Source of the DNA: Alicycliphilus denitrificans_A | GTDB lineage: Bacteria; Pseudomonadota; Gammaproteobacteria; Burkholderiales; Burkholderiaceae_C | Length of the DNA stretch: 64,000 nucleotides | NCBI RefSeq assembly: GCF_044792555.1 | Contig: NZ_CP126238.1 | Coordinates: forward strand, 186,001 to 250,000 | Direction: 5' to 3' | Shown here: positions 41,663 through 49,784 of the stretch, in pieces | Position numbering within the stretch: the first letter of the stretch is position 1 | Layout of the letters: the number at the start of each line of letters is the position of its first letter | Program-made: the position numbers and the translations under genes | Notes under the pieces: model-generated | The model's database searches: none | What the model was told of the DNA's origin: nothing | The model's input: the letters and a program-made list of their open reading frames with translations, nothing else

Positions 41663-42856
41663 ATGCGCCCAATGCAGCGTGCCGTCCATGTCGTCGGTGT
41701 CGGCATGATCCCCTTCACCAAACCCGGTGCCAGCGAACCCTACCCCGTGATGGGTGCGCGCGCCGCACAGCTCGCGCTGCAGGACGCGGGCGTTGACTAC
41801 GCCGAGGTACAGCAGGCCTATGTCGGCTACGTCTATGGCGACTCCACCTCGGGCCAGGCGGCGATCTACGGCGTGGGCCTGACCGGCATTCCGGTGTTCA
41901 ACGTCAACAACAACTGCGCCACCGGCTCCAGCGCGCTGTACCTGGCGCGCCAGGCGGTGGAAAGCGGCATGGTGGAATGCGCCATCGCGCTGGGCTTTGA
42001 GCAGATGCAGCCCGGCGCGCTCAAGGGCGCCTGGGACGACCGCCCCACGCCCATGGCGCAGTTCGTCGACGTCATGGCCGCGTACCAGGGGCGGGACCCG
42101 GCAGCGCCGCGCGCCGCGCAGTTCTTCGGCGGCGCCGGGCTGGACTACATGCGGCAGTACGGCATCCGTGCCGACACCTTCGGCCGCATCTCGGTGAAGG
42201 CGCGCCAGCATGCGGCGCGCAACCCGCTGGCGGTGTTCCGCCAGACGCTGACGCTGGATGAAGTCATGGCCTCGCCCCAGGTGTTCGGCCCGCTCACGCG
42301 CTACCAGTGCTGCCCGCCCACCTGCGGTGCGGCGGCGGCCGTGCTGTGCTCGGCGGACTTCGCGAAGAAGCACGGCCTGGACCAGCGCGTCACCATCGCC
42401 GCCCAGGCCATGACCACGGACACCGCCAGCACCTTCGACAGCGGCGACATGCGCCGCGTGGTCGGCTACGACATGTCGGCCGCGGCGGCGCGCCAGGTGT
42501 ACGAGTCTGCAGGCGTCGGCCCCGAGGACGTGCAGGTGGTCGAGTTGCACGACTGCTTCACCGCCAACGAACTGATCACCTACGAGGCCCTGGGCCTGGC
42601 CCCCGAGGGCGGGGCCGAGAAGTTCATCCTCGACGGCGACAACACCTACGGCGGGCGCGTGGTCACCAACCCCTCGGGTGGCCTGCTGTCCAAGGGCCAC
42701 CCGCTGGGCGCCACGGGCCTCGCGCAATGCGCCGAGCTGACCTGGCAGCTGCGCGGCCAGGCGGGCGAACGCCAGGTCGAGGGCGCGCGCCTGGCGCTGC
42801 AGCACAACCTGGGCCTGGGCGGCGCCTGCGTGGTCACGCTGTACCAGGCGGCCTGA
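41663..42856 (+). CDS. Thiolase-family protein, SCP-x / lipid-transfer type, with intact cysteine
   Basis: A 397-residue thiolase of the sterol-carrier-protein-x branch: VGVGMIPFTKPG at the start, the nucleophile in NVNNNCATGSSALYLARQAV (about 86-90), ELHDCFTANELITYEALGL, and the His motif in SGGLLSKGHPLGATGLAQC. SCP-x thiolases cleave 3-keto-2-methylacyl-CoA, as from branched fatty acids or sterol side chains. AGGAGTCTCCC precedes the ATG. It sits between two CoA ligases and upstream of an AMACR-like gene, which fits a 2-methyl-branched substrate. Confidence 0.88.
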   Translation: MRPMQRAVHVVGVGMIPFTKPGASEPYPVMGARAAQLALQDAGVDYAEVQQAYVGYVYGDSTSGQAAIYGVGLTGIPVFNVNNNCATGSSALYLARQAVESGMVECAIALGFEQMQPGALKGAWDDRPTPMAQFVDVMAAYQGRDPAAPRAAQFFGGAGLDYMRQYGIRADTFGRISVKARQHAARNPLAVFRQTLTLDEVMASPQVFGPLTRYQCCPPTCGAAAAVLCSADFAKKHGLDQRVTIAAQAMTTDTASTFDSGDMRRVVGYDMSAAAARQVYESAGVGPEDVQVVELHDCFTANELITYEALGLAPEGGAEKFILDGDNTYGGRVVTNPSGGLLSKGHPLGATGLAQCAELTWQLRGQAGERQVEGARLALQHNLGLGGACVVTLYQAA

Positions 42857-42872
42857 TACGGCAGGGCACAGC

Positions 42873-44432
42873 ATGAGCACCTTGCACACCGGCGCCACGG
42901 TGGCCGAAGTCTTTCAAACGGCGCTGCAGTCCTTCCCCGAACGCGTGGCCCTGGTGCTGCCCGATGGCAGCCACTGGACCTACGCCGAGCTGCAGCGGCG
43001 CGTGCATGCCATGGCGCGCTACCTGCGCGCACGCGGGCTCAAGCACCAGGACGGCCTGGCGGTGCTGGCCGGCAACCAGCCCGAGGCCCTGGTGGTCATC
43101 ATGGCCTGTGCCTGGCTGGGCCTGCGCCAGACCTCGCTGCACCCCCTGAGTGCGCTCGATGACCAGGCCTTCGTGCTGCAGGATGCGGACATCAGCGCGC
43201 TGGTGGTGGGCGCGCAGCATGTGGAGCGCGGCCAGGCGCTGAAGGAGCGCGGCGTCGTGCCCCTGGTGCTGGGCCTGGGCTTGTCGGCGCTGGGCGAAGA
43301 CGCCATTGCCGCCAGCCTGGCTTTTGATGGCGGCGAGCTGCCCATCGCCGCACGGCCCGATGACATCTACCGCATCACCTACACCGGCGGCACCACCGGG
43401 CGGCCCAAGGGCGTGATCCATCGCAGCCGCACCACGCTGACCATGCTGCTGCAGCAGCTGGCCTGCTGGGAATGGCCCGAGGAGCTGCGCTTTCTCATCG
43501 CCACCCCGATATCGCACGCCGGTGGCGCCATGGTGCTGCCCACGCTGCTGCGCGGCGGCACGCTGGTGCTGCTGGACAAATACTCGCCCGACGCGTTCCT
43601 GCAGGCCGCGCAGCAGCACCGCATCAGCGCCACCTTTCTGGTGCCCACGCAGATCTATGGCCTGCTGGACCACCCTGGCCTGGACCAGTGGGACCGCTCC
43701 AGCCTGCGGTACGTGCTGTATGGCGCCTCGCCCATGGCGCCGGCGCGGCTGGCCGAGGCGCTGCAGCGCTTCGGGCCCATTTTTGGCCAGCTCTACGGCC
43801 AGGCCGAGGCGCCCATGACCATCGCCTACCTGCGCAAGGATGCGCATGATCTGGCGCACCCCGAGCGGCTGCAGTCCTGCGGTCAGGCCTTGCCGGGCAA
43901 CCAGGTGCGGCTGCTGGATGCGCAGGGCCGGGAGGTGGCCGCTGGCGAGGTGGGCGAGCTGTGCGTGCGCAGCCCGCTGGTGATGGAGGGCTACCGCAAC
44001 CGCCCCGACGCCACCGAAGAAGCCTTTGCCGGTGACTGGCTGCATACCGGCGACATGGCGCGCCGCGACGAGGGTGGCTACCTGTACCTGGTGGACCGCG
44101 CCAAGGACATGGTCATCACCGGCGGCTTCAACGTCTATTCCAGCGAGGTCGAGGGCTGCCTGGCGCTGCATCCGGCCGTCGCGCAATCCGCCGTCATCGG
44201 CATGCCCGATGCCAAATGGGGTGAGGCGGTCGTGGCCCTGGTGGTGCTCAAGCCCGGCGCCAGCGCCGAGCCCCAGGCGCTGATGGACTTCGTGCATCAG
44301 CGCAAGGGCGCATTGCACACGCCCAAGCAGCTGTGGCTGGAGCCGGAACTGCCCGTGACCCCGCTGGGCAAGATCGACAAGAAAGCCCTGCGCGCCCGCT
44401 TCTGGGACGGGCAGGCGCGGCAGGTGGGCTGA
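42873..44432 (+). CDS. Acyl-CoA synthetase / AMP-dependent CoA ligase
   Basis: A 519-residue ANL enzyme. RITYTGGTTGRPKGVIHRSR is the P-loop (about 168-187), GQLYGQAEAPMTIAYL is A5 (note GQAEAP where many have GxTE), LHTGDMARRDEGG is A7, DRAKDMVITGGFNVYSSEVE is the hinge and TPLGKIDKKALRARF carries the catalytic Lys. The motifs recall fatty- and aromatic-acid ligases. It is the second ligase of the same operon, so the pathway either has two acid entry points or processes a CoA-linked product after side-chain removal. Confidence 0.88.
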   Translation: MSTLHTGATVAEVFQTALQSFPERVALVLPDGSHWTYAELQRRVHAMARYLRARGLKHQDGLAVLAGNQPEALVVIMACAWLGLRQTSLHPLSALDDQAFVLQDADISALVVGAQHVERGQALKERGVVPLVLGLGLSALGEDAIAASLAFDGGELPIAARPDDIYRITYTGGTTGRPKGVIHRSRTTLTMLLQQLACWEWPEELRFLIATPISHAGGAMVLPTLLRGGTLVLLDKYSPDAFLQAAQQHRISATFLVPTQIYGLLDHPGLDQWDRSSLRYVLYGASPMAPARLAEALQRFGPIFGQLYGQAEAPMTIAYLRKDAHDLAHPERLQSCGQALPGNQVRLLDAQGREVAAGEVGELCVRSPLVMEGYRNRPDATEEAFAGDWLHTGDMARRDEGGYLYLVDRAKDMVITGGFNVYSSEVEGCLALHPAVAQSAVIGMPDAKWGEAVVALVVLKPGASAEPQALMDFVHQRKGALHTPKQLWLEPELPVTPLGKIDKKALRARFWDGQARQVG

Positions 44433-44526
44433 CGAGGTGTGCCGCGGGTTGATCAATGCCCCAAGCCCATCAGCGAAAAACCCCAACCACAACCGCTGCA
44501 AGAGGCGGCGTAGAAAGAAACCACCC

Positions 44527-45333
44527 ATGTCTGAATCTCCCTCCTTCATCGGCCGCCATGTGTTTGTCGCCGGCGGCACCAGCGGCATCAATCTGGGCAT
44601 CGCCCGGGCATTTGCGCGCGCGGGCGCCCATGTCACCGTGATCAGCCGCTCGCCCGACAAGGTGCAGCAGGCCGCCGAAGGTCTGCGCGCGCTGGGCGCG
44701 CAGGCGCTGGGCATCAGCGCCGATGTGCGCGACCCGGCCGCCGTGGAGGCGGCGCTGCGCCAGGCGCATGAGCGCTTTGGCGACATCGATGTGCTGGTCT
44801 CCGGCGCAGCGGGCAACTTCATCGCGCCCGCGGCCGATCTGTCGCCCAACGGTTTCAAGACCGTGATCGACATCGACCTGAACGGCACCTTCCATGTGTT
44901 GCGCCTGGCCTACCCGATGCTCAAAAAACCTGGTGCCAGCGTCATCAACATCTCGGCGCCGCAGGGCGTGAACCCGACCATGTACCAGGTGCATGCCTGC
45001 GCGGCCAAGGCCGGCATCGACATGATGACGCGCGTGCTGGCCATGGAGTGGGGCGAGGTGGGGGTGCGTGTGAACGCCATTGCTCCCGGCCCGATCGGCG
45101 ACACCGAGGGCATGCGCCGCCTGGCGCCCTCGGCCGAGGCGCTGGCCAATGCGGTCGCCAGCGTGCCGCTGCAGCGCATGGGCACGCTCGACGACATTGC
45201 CAACATGGCGCTGTTTTTGTCGTCGCCGCAGGCGGGTTACGTGACGGGTGCCGTCATTCCCGTGGATGGCGGCTCCTCGCTGCGCGGCGGGCGCGACATG
45301 CGCGCCTCTTACACGCCCCGGAGCGCGGCATGA
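44527..45333 (+). CDS. SDR of the 2,4-dienoyl-CoA reductase type
   Basis: A 268-residue SDR. AGGTSGINLGIARAFARAGA is the cofactor motif and SGAAGNFIAPAADLSPNGFK follows. Where classical SDRs have YxxxK, this one reads QVHACAAKAGIDMMTRVLAM, then APGPIGDTEGMRRL. That arrangement is the hallmark of peroxisomal/mitochondrial 2,4-dienoyl-CoA reductases. It would reduce 2,4-dienoyl-CoA with NADPH during oxidation of unsaturated chains. The ATG at 44527 is preferred to a 30-codon Arg/Lys-rich upstream extension. Its stop overlaps the start of the enoyl-CoA hydratase gene (ATGA). Confidence 0.87.
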   Translation: MSESPSFIGRHVFVAGGTSGINLGIARAFARAGAHVTVISRSPDKVQQAAEGLRALGAQALGISADVRDPAAVEAALRQAHERFGDIDVLVSGAAGNFIAPAADLSPNGFKTVIDIDLNGTFHVLRLAYPMLKKPGASVINISAPQGVNPTMYQVHACAAKAGIDMMTRVLAMEWGEVGVRVNAIAPGPIGDTEGMRRLAPSAEALANAVASVPLQRMGTLDDIANMALFLSSPQAGYVTGAVIPVDGGSSLRGGRDMRASYTPRSAA

Positions 45334-46124
45334 CCCGCAGCTACGAACGCATCGTTTTCGACGTGCAGGACGGCGTGGCCACGCTGACCTTGAGCCACCC
45401 CGAAAAGCGCAACGTCTTCGACCCCGTCATGCGCGTGGAAATGGGCGAGGTGGTGCGCCAGGTGCAGGCCGACCCGGCCATACGCGCGCTGGTGCTCACC
45501 GGCGCGGGCACGCATTTCTGCTCGGGCGGCGACCTGGGCAACATCGCGGCCAGCGGCCTGGACAACGGCGGCTGGCGCCGGCGCCTGACCAGCCTGCACG
45601 ACTGGCTGAAAGACCTGATGCTGCTGGACAAGCCGGTGGTCGCGGCCGTCGATGGCGCGGCCTATGGCGCGGGCTTCAGCCTGGCGCTGGCGGCGGACTT
45701 CATCATCGCCAGCACGCGCGCGCGCTTTGCCATGTCCTTCATCCGCGTCGGCGTGGTGCCCGACTGCGCGGCGTTCTACACCCTGCCGCGTATCGTCGGC
45801 GTGCAGCGTGCGCGCGAGCTGATGCTGTCGGGGCGCGAGGTCTCGGCCGAGGAGGCGCTGCGCCTGGGCATTGCCACCGAGCTGGTGGCGCCCGAGGCGC
45901 TGCAGGCGCGCGCCCAGGCCATCGCCCGCAGCTTTGTCGGCGCCTCGCCGGTGGCGCTGAGCCTGATCAAGCGTTCGCTGGCCCTGGCCGCCAGCGACCT
46001 GCCATCGCTCCTGGAGCAGGAGGCCAACGCCCAGGCCCTGGCCATGGGCACGCCCGAGCACCGGGAGGCGGTGCGCTGCTTCCTGGAGAAAAGGCCCGCG
46101 CCCTTCCAGTGGCCGCAGGCCTGA
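45330..46124 (+). CDS. Enoyl-CoA hydratase/isomerase
   Basis: A 264-residue crotonase. Oxyanion-hole motifs are THFCSGGDLGNIAA (about 61-74) and AAVDGAAYGAGFSLALAADF (about 104-123); GVVPDCAAFYTLPRIVG (about 142-158) holds the residues usually bearing the catalytic Glu, here with Asp at VPD. The single Asp where canonical hydratases carry Glu164 may mean an isomerase or other crotonase activity. Translationally coupled to the dienoyl-CoA-reductase-like gene. The C-terminus ends in REAVRCFLEKRPAPF, typical for the family. Confidence 0.88.
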   Translation: MTRSYERIVFDVQDGVATLTLSHPEKRNVFDPVMRVEMGEVVRQVQADPAIRALVLTGAGTHFCSGGDLGNIAASGLDNGGWRRRLTSLHDWLKDLMLLDKPVVAAVDGAAYGAGFSLALAADFIIASTRARFAMSFIRVGVVPDCAAFYTLPRIVGVQRARELMLSGREVSAEEALRLGIATELVAPEALQARAQAIARSFVGASPVALSLIKRSLALAASDLPSLLEQEANAQALAMGTPEHREAVRCFLEKRPAPFQWPQA

Positions 46125-46165
46125 CGCTGAAACCAGCGAAAATCTCCGGTTTTTTCGAGGCCCAT

Positions 46166-46951
46166 GTGAACGTGAATGCAGATCCGGACGGCAAACTGGT
46201 CAGCGCCCTGGTGCGGGGTATTTCCATCCTGCGCTGCTTCTCCAACAAGTGCCAGGAGCTCAGCGCCAAGGAACTGATGGATCTGACGGGACTGCCCAAG
46301 CCCACGCTGTTCCGCCTGACCGAGACGCTGTGCGAGCTCGGCCTGCTGCGCTATTCGGAGCGCCTGTCCAAATACGTGCCGGGCCTGGGCCTGCTGCAGC
46401 TGTCCTCGCCGGTGCTCACGCGCATGGCGCTGCGCCAATTTGCGCGAGGGCACATGCAGGCCCTGGCCGATCTGACCGAGGGCCAGGTGCAGTTGGCCGT
46501 GGGCCACCGGCGCGATCTGTGCCTGGTGGAGCTGGCCAATGGCATGGGCAACACGGTGTTCCGCCAGGAGGTCGGCGTGACCATCTCGCTGTCGCGCACG
46601 GCCACGGGCCGCGCCTACCTGCTGGGCATGGCCGAGGAGGCGCGCGCGGCCTATCTGCGCGATCTGCAGGCGCGCAACCCGCAGCGCGCAGACTGGCTGG
46701 AGCAGCGCCTGGTGACCGCGCGCGAAGACCTGGCGCGCCATGGCTTTTGCCGCAGCCATGGTGACCTGCACAGCGATATCGAATCCATCGCCGTGCCCAT
46801 GAGCCAGGCGCAGGACGGCGAGCTGTGGATCTTCGCGGTCTCGGTGCCGGTGTTCAGCCCGCATTACAGCAAGCTGGAAACCGACCTGGGGCCGCGGCTG
46901 CGCACGCTGGTGCGCTCGGTAGAAACCGTGGTGGGCGGGGGCCTGCCCTGA
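46166..46951 (+). CDS. IclR-family transcriptional regulator
   Basis: A 261-residue regulator with an N-terminal winged HTH (LVRGISILRCFSNKCQELSA, then LMDLTGLPKPTLFRLTETLC) and a C-terminal IclR ligand domain (ISLSRTATGRAYLLGMAEEA). A GTG at 46166 is the best start; the ATG two bases upstream hits a stop at once. It lies within the catabolic operon, 41 bp after the hydratase gene, so it probably controls this pathway. The effector is likely a pathway acid or CoA ester. Confidence 0.87.
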   Translation: MNVNADPDGKLVSALVRGISILRCFSNKCQELSAKELMDLTGLPKPTLFRLTETLCELGLLRYSERLSKYVPGLGLLQLSSPVLTRMALRQFARGHMQALADLTEGQVQLAVGHRRDLCLVELANGMGNTVFRQEVGVTISLSRTATGRAYLLGMAEEARAAYLRDLQARNPQRADWLEQRLVTAREDLARHGFCRSHGDLHSDIESIAVPMSQAQDGELWIFAVSVPVFSPHYSKLETDLGPRLRTLVRSVETVVGGGLP

Positions 46952-47087
46952 GATGAAGCAACGTACCCCATGAAAAGATCATGAACATGCTCTGAGACGT
47001 TGCGCGCCTCGCTTGGGGCGTGCCAGTTTCATGCGATGTGGGTGGCGTGCAGCGCAATGGATGATTGATACGACAAGGAGAATTGCA

Positions 47088-48197
47088 ATGAAAGTGCTGG
47101 ATAGCGTGCGTGTGCTGGAGATAGGTGGCCTTGGACCGGGGCCGTTTTGTGCGATGCACCTGGCCGACCTGGGCGCCGATGTGATTTCCGTCGTGCGCAA
47201 GGGCCAGGGCGATACCCCGACCGGCAGCCTGCTCAACCGCGGCAAGCGCTCGGTGTTCGCCGACCTCAAGACCGAGGAGGGCCGCCAGCTGGTGCTGGCG
47301 CTGGTGGCCGAGGCCGACGCGCTCATCGAGGGCATGCGCCCCGGCGTCATGGAGCGCCTGGGCCTGGGCCCCGAGGAGTGCTTGGGCGCCAACCCGCGCC
47401 TGGTCTACGGCCGCATGACCGGCTGGGGCCAGAGTGGTCCCCTGGCGCCGCGCGCCGGGCACGACACCAACTATGCCGCCCTGTCGGGGGCGCTGTGGGG
47501 CTGCAGCCCGGCCGATGCGCGTCCCGTGTCGCCCTTTGCCGTGCTGGGCGACATCGGCGGCGGCGCCCTGTACCTGATGACGGGGCTGCTGTCGGGCATC
47601 GTGCAGGCGCGGGTCACGGGCCGCGGCACGGTGGTGGACGCGGCCATCGTGGATGGCGCGGCCCACATGCTGAACCTGAACCTGAGCGCGCGCCAGCGCG
47701 GCGTGGTGGCCGACGAGCGTGGCCACAGCATGTACGACAGCTCTCCCTTTTATGAGACCTATGTCTGCGCCGACGGCAAGCACATCACCCTGGGCGCGAT
47801 CGAGCCGCAGTTCTATGCACTGCTGCTGGAGACGCTGGGTCTGCAGGGCGATGCCGATTTCGTGACCGATCAGTGGGACAAGGCCGCCTGGCCACGGCGC
47901 CGCGCGCGCCTGGCGGCGTTGTTCCTCGGTCAGCCCTGCGCCCATTGGCAGGCGCTGCTGGAGCCCACCGACGTGTGCTTTGGCGCCGTACTCAGCCCGC
48001 CCGAGGCGGCAGAGCATCCGCACATGCGCGCGCGCAGTGTCTATGTCGAGCAAGGCGGCACGCTGCAGGCCGTGCCTGCGCCGCGCTTCGATGGGGCCGC
48101 GTATGCGCCGGGTGAGGCATGCGCAGCGGGCGCGCACACGCAGCAGGTGCAGGCGCAACTGGCCGCACAAGGCGCCAGGGCCGTGTGGCGCAAGTGA
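47088..48197 (+). CDS. Alpha-methylacyl-CoA racemase-like protein (class III CoA-transferase fold)
   Basis: A 369-residue protein. LEIGGLGPGPFCAMHLADLG and RPGVMERLGLGPEECL are family motifs. GHDTNYAALSGALWG carries the His of the AMACR catalytic pair, and VLGDIGGGALYLMTGLLSG the Asp. It thus resembles alpha-methylacyl-CoA racemase more than CoA-transferases. It would interconvert (2R)- and (2S)-2-methylacyl-CoA so that acyl-CoA dehydrogenases can act, consistent with the SCP-x-like thiolase. GACAAGGAGAATTGCA is the ribosome site. It is the last gene of the plus-strand operon. Confidence 0.87.
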   Translation: MKVLDSVRVLEIGGLGPGPFCAMHLADLGADVISVVRKGQGDTPTGSLLNRGKRSVFADLKTEEGRQLVLALVAEADALIEGMRPGVMERLGLGPEECLGANPRLVYGRMTGWGQSGPLAPRAGHDTNYAALSGALWGCSPADARPVSPFAVLGDIGGGALYLMTGLLSGIVQARVTGRGTVVDAAIVDGAAHMLNLNLSARQRGVVADERGHSMYDSSPFYETYVCADGKHITLGAIEPQFYALLLETLGLQGDADFVTDQWDKAAWPRRRARLAALFLGQPCAHWQALLEPTDVCFGAVLSPPEAAEHPHMRARSVYVEQGGTLQAVPAPRFDGAAYAPGEACAAGAHTQQVQAQLAAQGARAVWRK

Positions 48198-48240
48198 GCC
48201 GTGCCCGCAAGCGGGTGCGGCTGGGCTCGGTGCAAGAAAA

Positions 48241-48266
48241 TGGCCCACGGCGTTCGCCGTGGGCCA
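48241..48266 (-). terminator. Hairpin terminator between convergent genes
   Basis: TGGCCCACGGC-GTTC-GCCGTGGGCCA, 11-bp stem. On the minus strand it is followed by TTTTC, so it should end the minus-strand Bug transcript. It may also work for the plus-strand racemase operon. Confidence 0.75.
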
Positions 48267-48290
48267 TGGCTGCGCCCCGCGCCGGGCGCC

Positions 48291-49277
48291 TCAGTTCGAG
48301 ATGTTCTTCTCTTTGATGATGCGTGACCACAGCGCCAGGTCGGCCTGCATCAGCCGGGCTGCGTCCTTGGGGCTGGAGCTTCGGGGCTCGACGTTCTGGG
48401 CGCGCATGGCCTGCACCAGCTCCGGCTTGGCCAATACGCGGGCAAGGGCTTTGGCCATCGTGGCAGTCTGCGCCTCGCTCATGCCCGCAGGGCCTGCCAG
48501 TACCACCCAGGGTACCCCGGCGACTTCCTTGAAGCCCTGTTCCTGGATGGTGGGTACGTCCGGCAGCGCAGGCATGCGCTGGGGGTAATTCACGGCGATG
48601 GCGCGCACCTTGTCGGACTTCAAATGGGGGGCGACGACGGTGGAGTCGGCGATGAGCACGCCGATGTGCCCGCCCAGCAGGTCGGCCATGGCCGGCGAGC
48701 CGCCCTTGTAGGGCACGGCCTGCATCTTCACGCCGGCCAGGCTGTTGAGCCACTCCATGGTCAGGTGCCCCGTGCTTCCCACGCCCATCGGGCCGTAGGT
48801 CATGCCCGGCTTGGCCTTGGCCACCTGCAGCAGATCCTGCAGCGAACGCACATTTTCCAGGCCGGGAACCTGGGGGTTGATGACCACGAGGGTGAACTGT
48901 TCGTAGAGCAGGGAGATGGGCGTGATCTTGTCCAGGTCGGGGTTCTGGCCCGCGAGCACCTTGCCCAGCATGGTCATCGTCGGATACAGCACATAAGAGG
49001 GTTGCTGGGGTGCGCTGCGCTCCACTGCCTTGGCGGCCAGCATGCCCGAGGCGCCGGGCAGGTTCTCCACGATGAAGCTTTGCCCCAGTTCGCTCGACAG
49101 GGCGGGCGCGATCAGGCGTGCAAGGGTGTCGGTGGCGCCACCGGCGGCGAACCCCACATACAGCTTGCTCACCTCACTGCCGTAGGCGGGCAGGGTGCCC
49201 GCGGCAAGCACGGTGGCCGCGCCCAGCAGCAGGGCGCGGCGCGAGGACTGGTGAATCTTCTTCAGTGCTCCTGGCAT
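48291..49277 (-). CDS. Bug/TctC-family periplasmic receptor
   Basis: A 328-residue protein. The signal peptide RRALLLGAATVLAAGTLPAY is followed by KLYVGFAAGGATDTLARLIA, QSFIVENLPGASGMLAAKAV, MQAVPYKGGSPAMADLLGGH and VPTIQEQGFKEVAGVPWVV. It is less like the other six, since the strand after the signal peptide reads LYVGFAAGG instead of VVPFxAGG. The ATG at 49277 has AAGGAGA ahead; the longer frame to 49373 is not signal-like. It is the last gene of the minus-strand catabolic unit from 56593, and its transcript ends at the hairpin at 48241. Confidence 0.87.
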   Translation of the reverse strand: MPGALKKIHQSSRRALLLGAATVLAAGTLPAYGSEVSKLYVGFAAGGATDTLARLIAPALSSELGQSFIVENLPGASGMLAAKAVERSAPQQPSYVLYPTMTMLGKVLAGQNPDLDKITPISLLYEQFTLVVINPQVPGLENVRSLQDLLQVAKAKPGMTYGPMGVGSTGHLTMEWLNSLAGVKMQAVPYKGGSPAMADLLGGHIGVLIADSTVVAPHLKSDKVRAIAVNYPQRMPALPDVPTIQEQGFKEVAGVPWVVLAGPAGMSEAQTATMAKALARVLAKPELVQAMRAQNVEPRSSSPKDAARLMQADLALWSRIIKEKNISN

Positions 49278-49369
49278 GGCGTTGTCTCCTTTTGTCGTTG
49301 ATAAACGGGTTGCCGCTCGGGGGCTTGCGGGTCCTACGCGCTGCCGCGCGAGGCCAGCATGCTGCGTAG

Positions 49370-49783
49370 TCACTCCAGCAGTGCGAACTGCGGCAGCGCC
49401 AGCTCTTCGGATACGGGCTCGAAGAGGACCTTCACGCGCCTGCCGATGGCTGCGTCGAGGGCGCCTTCGCCCTGTATGTTGGCCATGAGTCGCGGCCCCT
49501 CATCCAGCTCGACGATGGCCACCACGTAGGGCAGGCGCAACTTCATGAAGGCATTGGGTGCGCGGTGGTTGATGGTGTAGGTGTAGATGCGCCCCAGGCC
49601 GGAGACCGCGCGCCACTGCAAGGTCTCGGCCTCGCAATGGATGCAAAACGGCCGCGGGTAGAACTGCCACTGGCCGCAGGCACCGCAGTGCTGCATGTGC
49701 AATTCCCCTTGGGCTGCGGCCTGCCAGTAGGGGCGGGTGAGGTCGGTGGGTTGCGGCAGGGGGCGTGCCGGTGCTTCGCTCAT
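49370..49783 (-). CDS. DUF35/OB-fold zinc-ribbon protein (acyl-CoA associated)
   Basis: A 137-residue protein. The rubredoxin-like zinc ribbon is HCGACGQWQFYPRPFCIHCE (about 32-51, four Cys), followed by the OB-fold GLGRIYTYTINHRAPNAF and LPYVVAIVELDEGPRLMANI. DUF35 proteins bind thiolase-like partners; the known example is the ChsH2-type subunit with the Ltp2 retro-aldolase in steroid side-chain degradation. Its gene starts one base after the stop of the cysteine-less thiolase gene, which strongly suggests a two-subunit enzyme. Confidence 0.9.
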   Translation of the reverse strand: MSEAPARPLPQPTDLTRPYWQAAAQGELHMQHCGACGQWQFYPRPFCIHCEAETLQWRAVSGLGRIYTYTINHRAPNAFMKLRLPYVVAIVELDEGPRLMANIQGEGALDAAIGRRVKVLFEPVSEELALPQFALLE

Positions 49784-49784
49784 C

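Noticed and set aside
42834..44888. Minus-strand frame of 684 codons opposite the third CoA ligase gene
   Set aside because: Antisense shadow of an ANL enzyme with all motifs intact.
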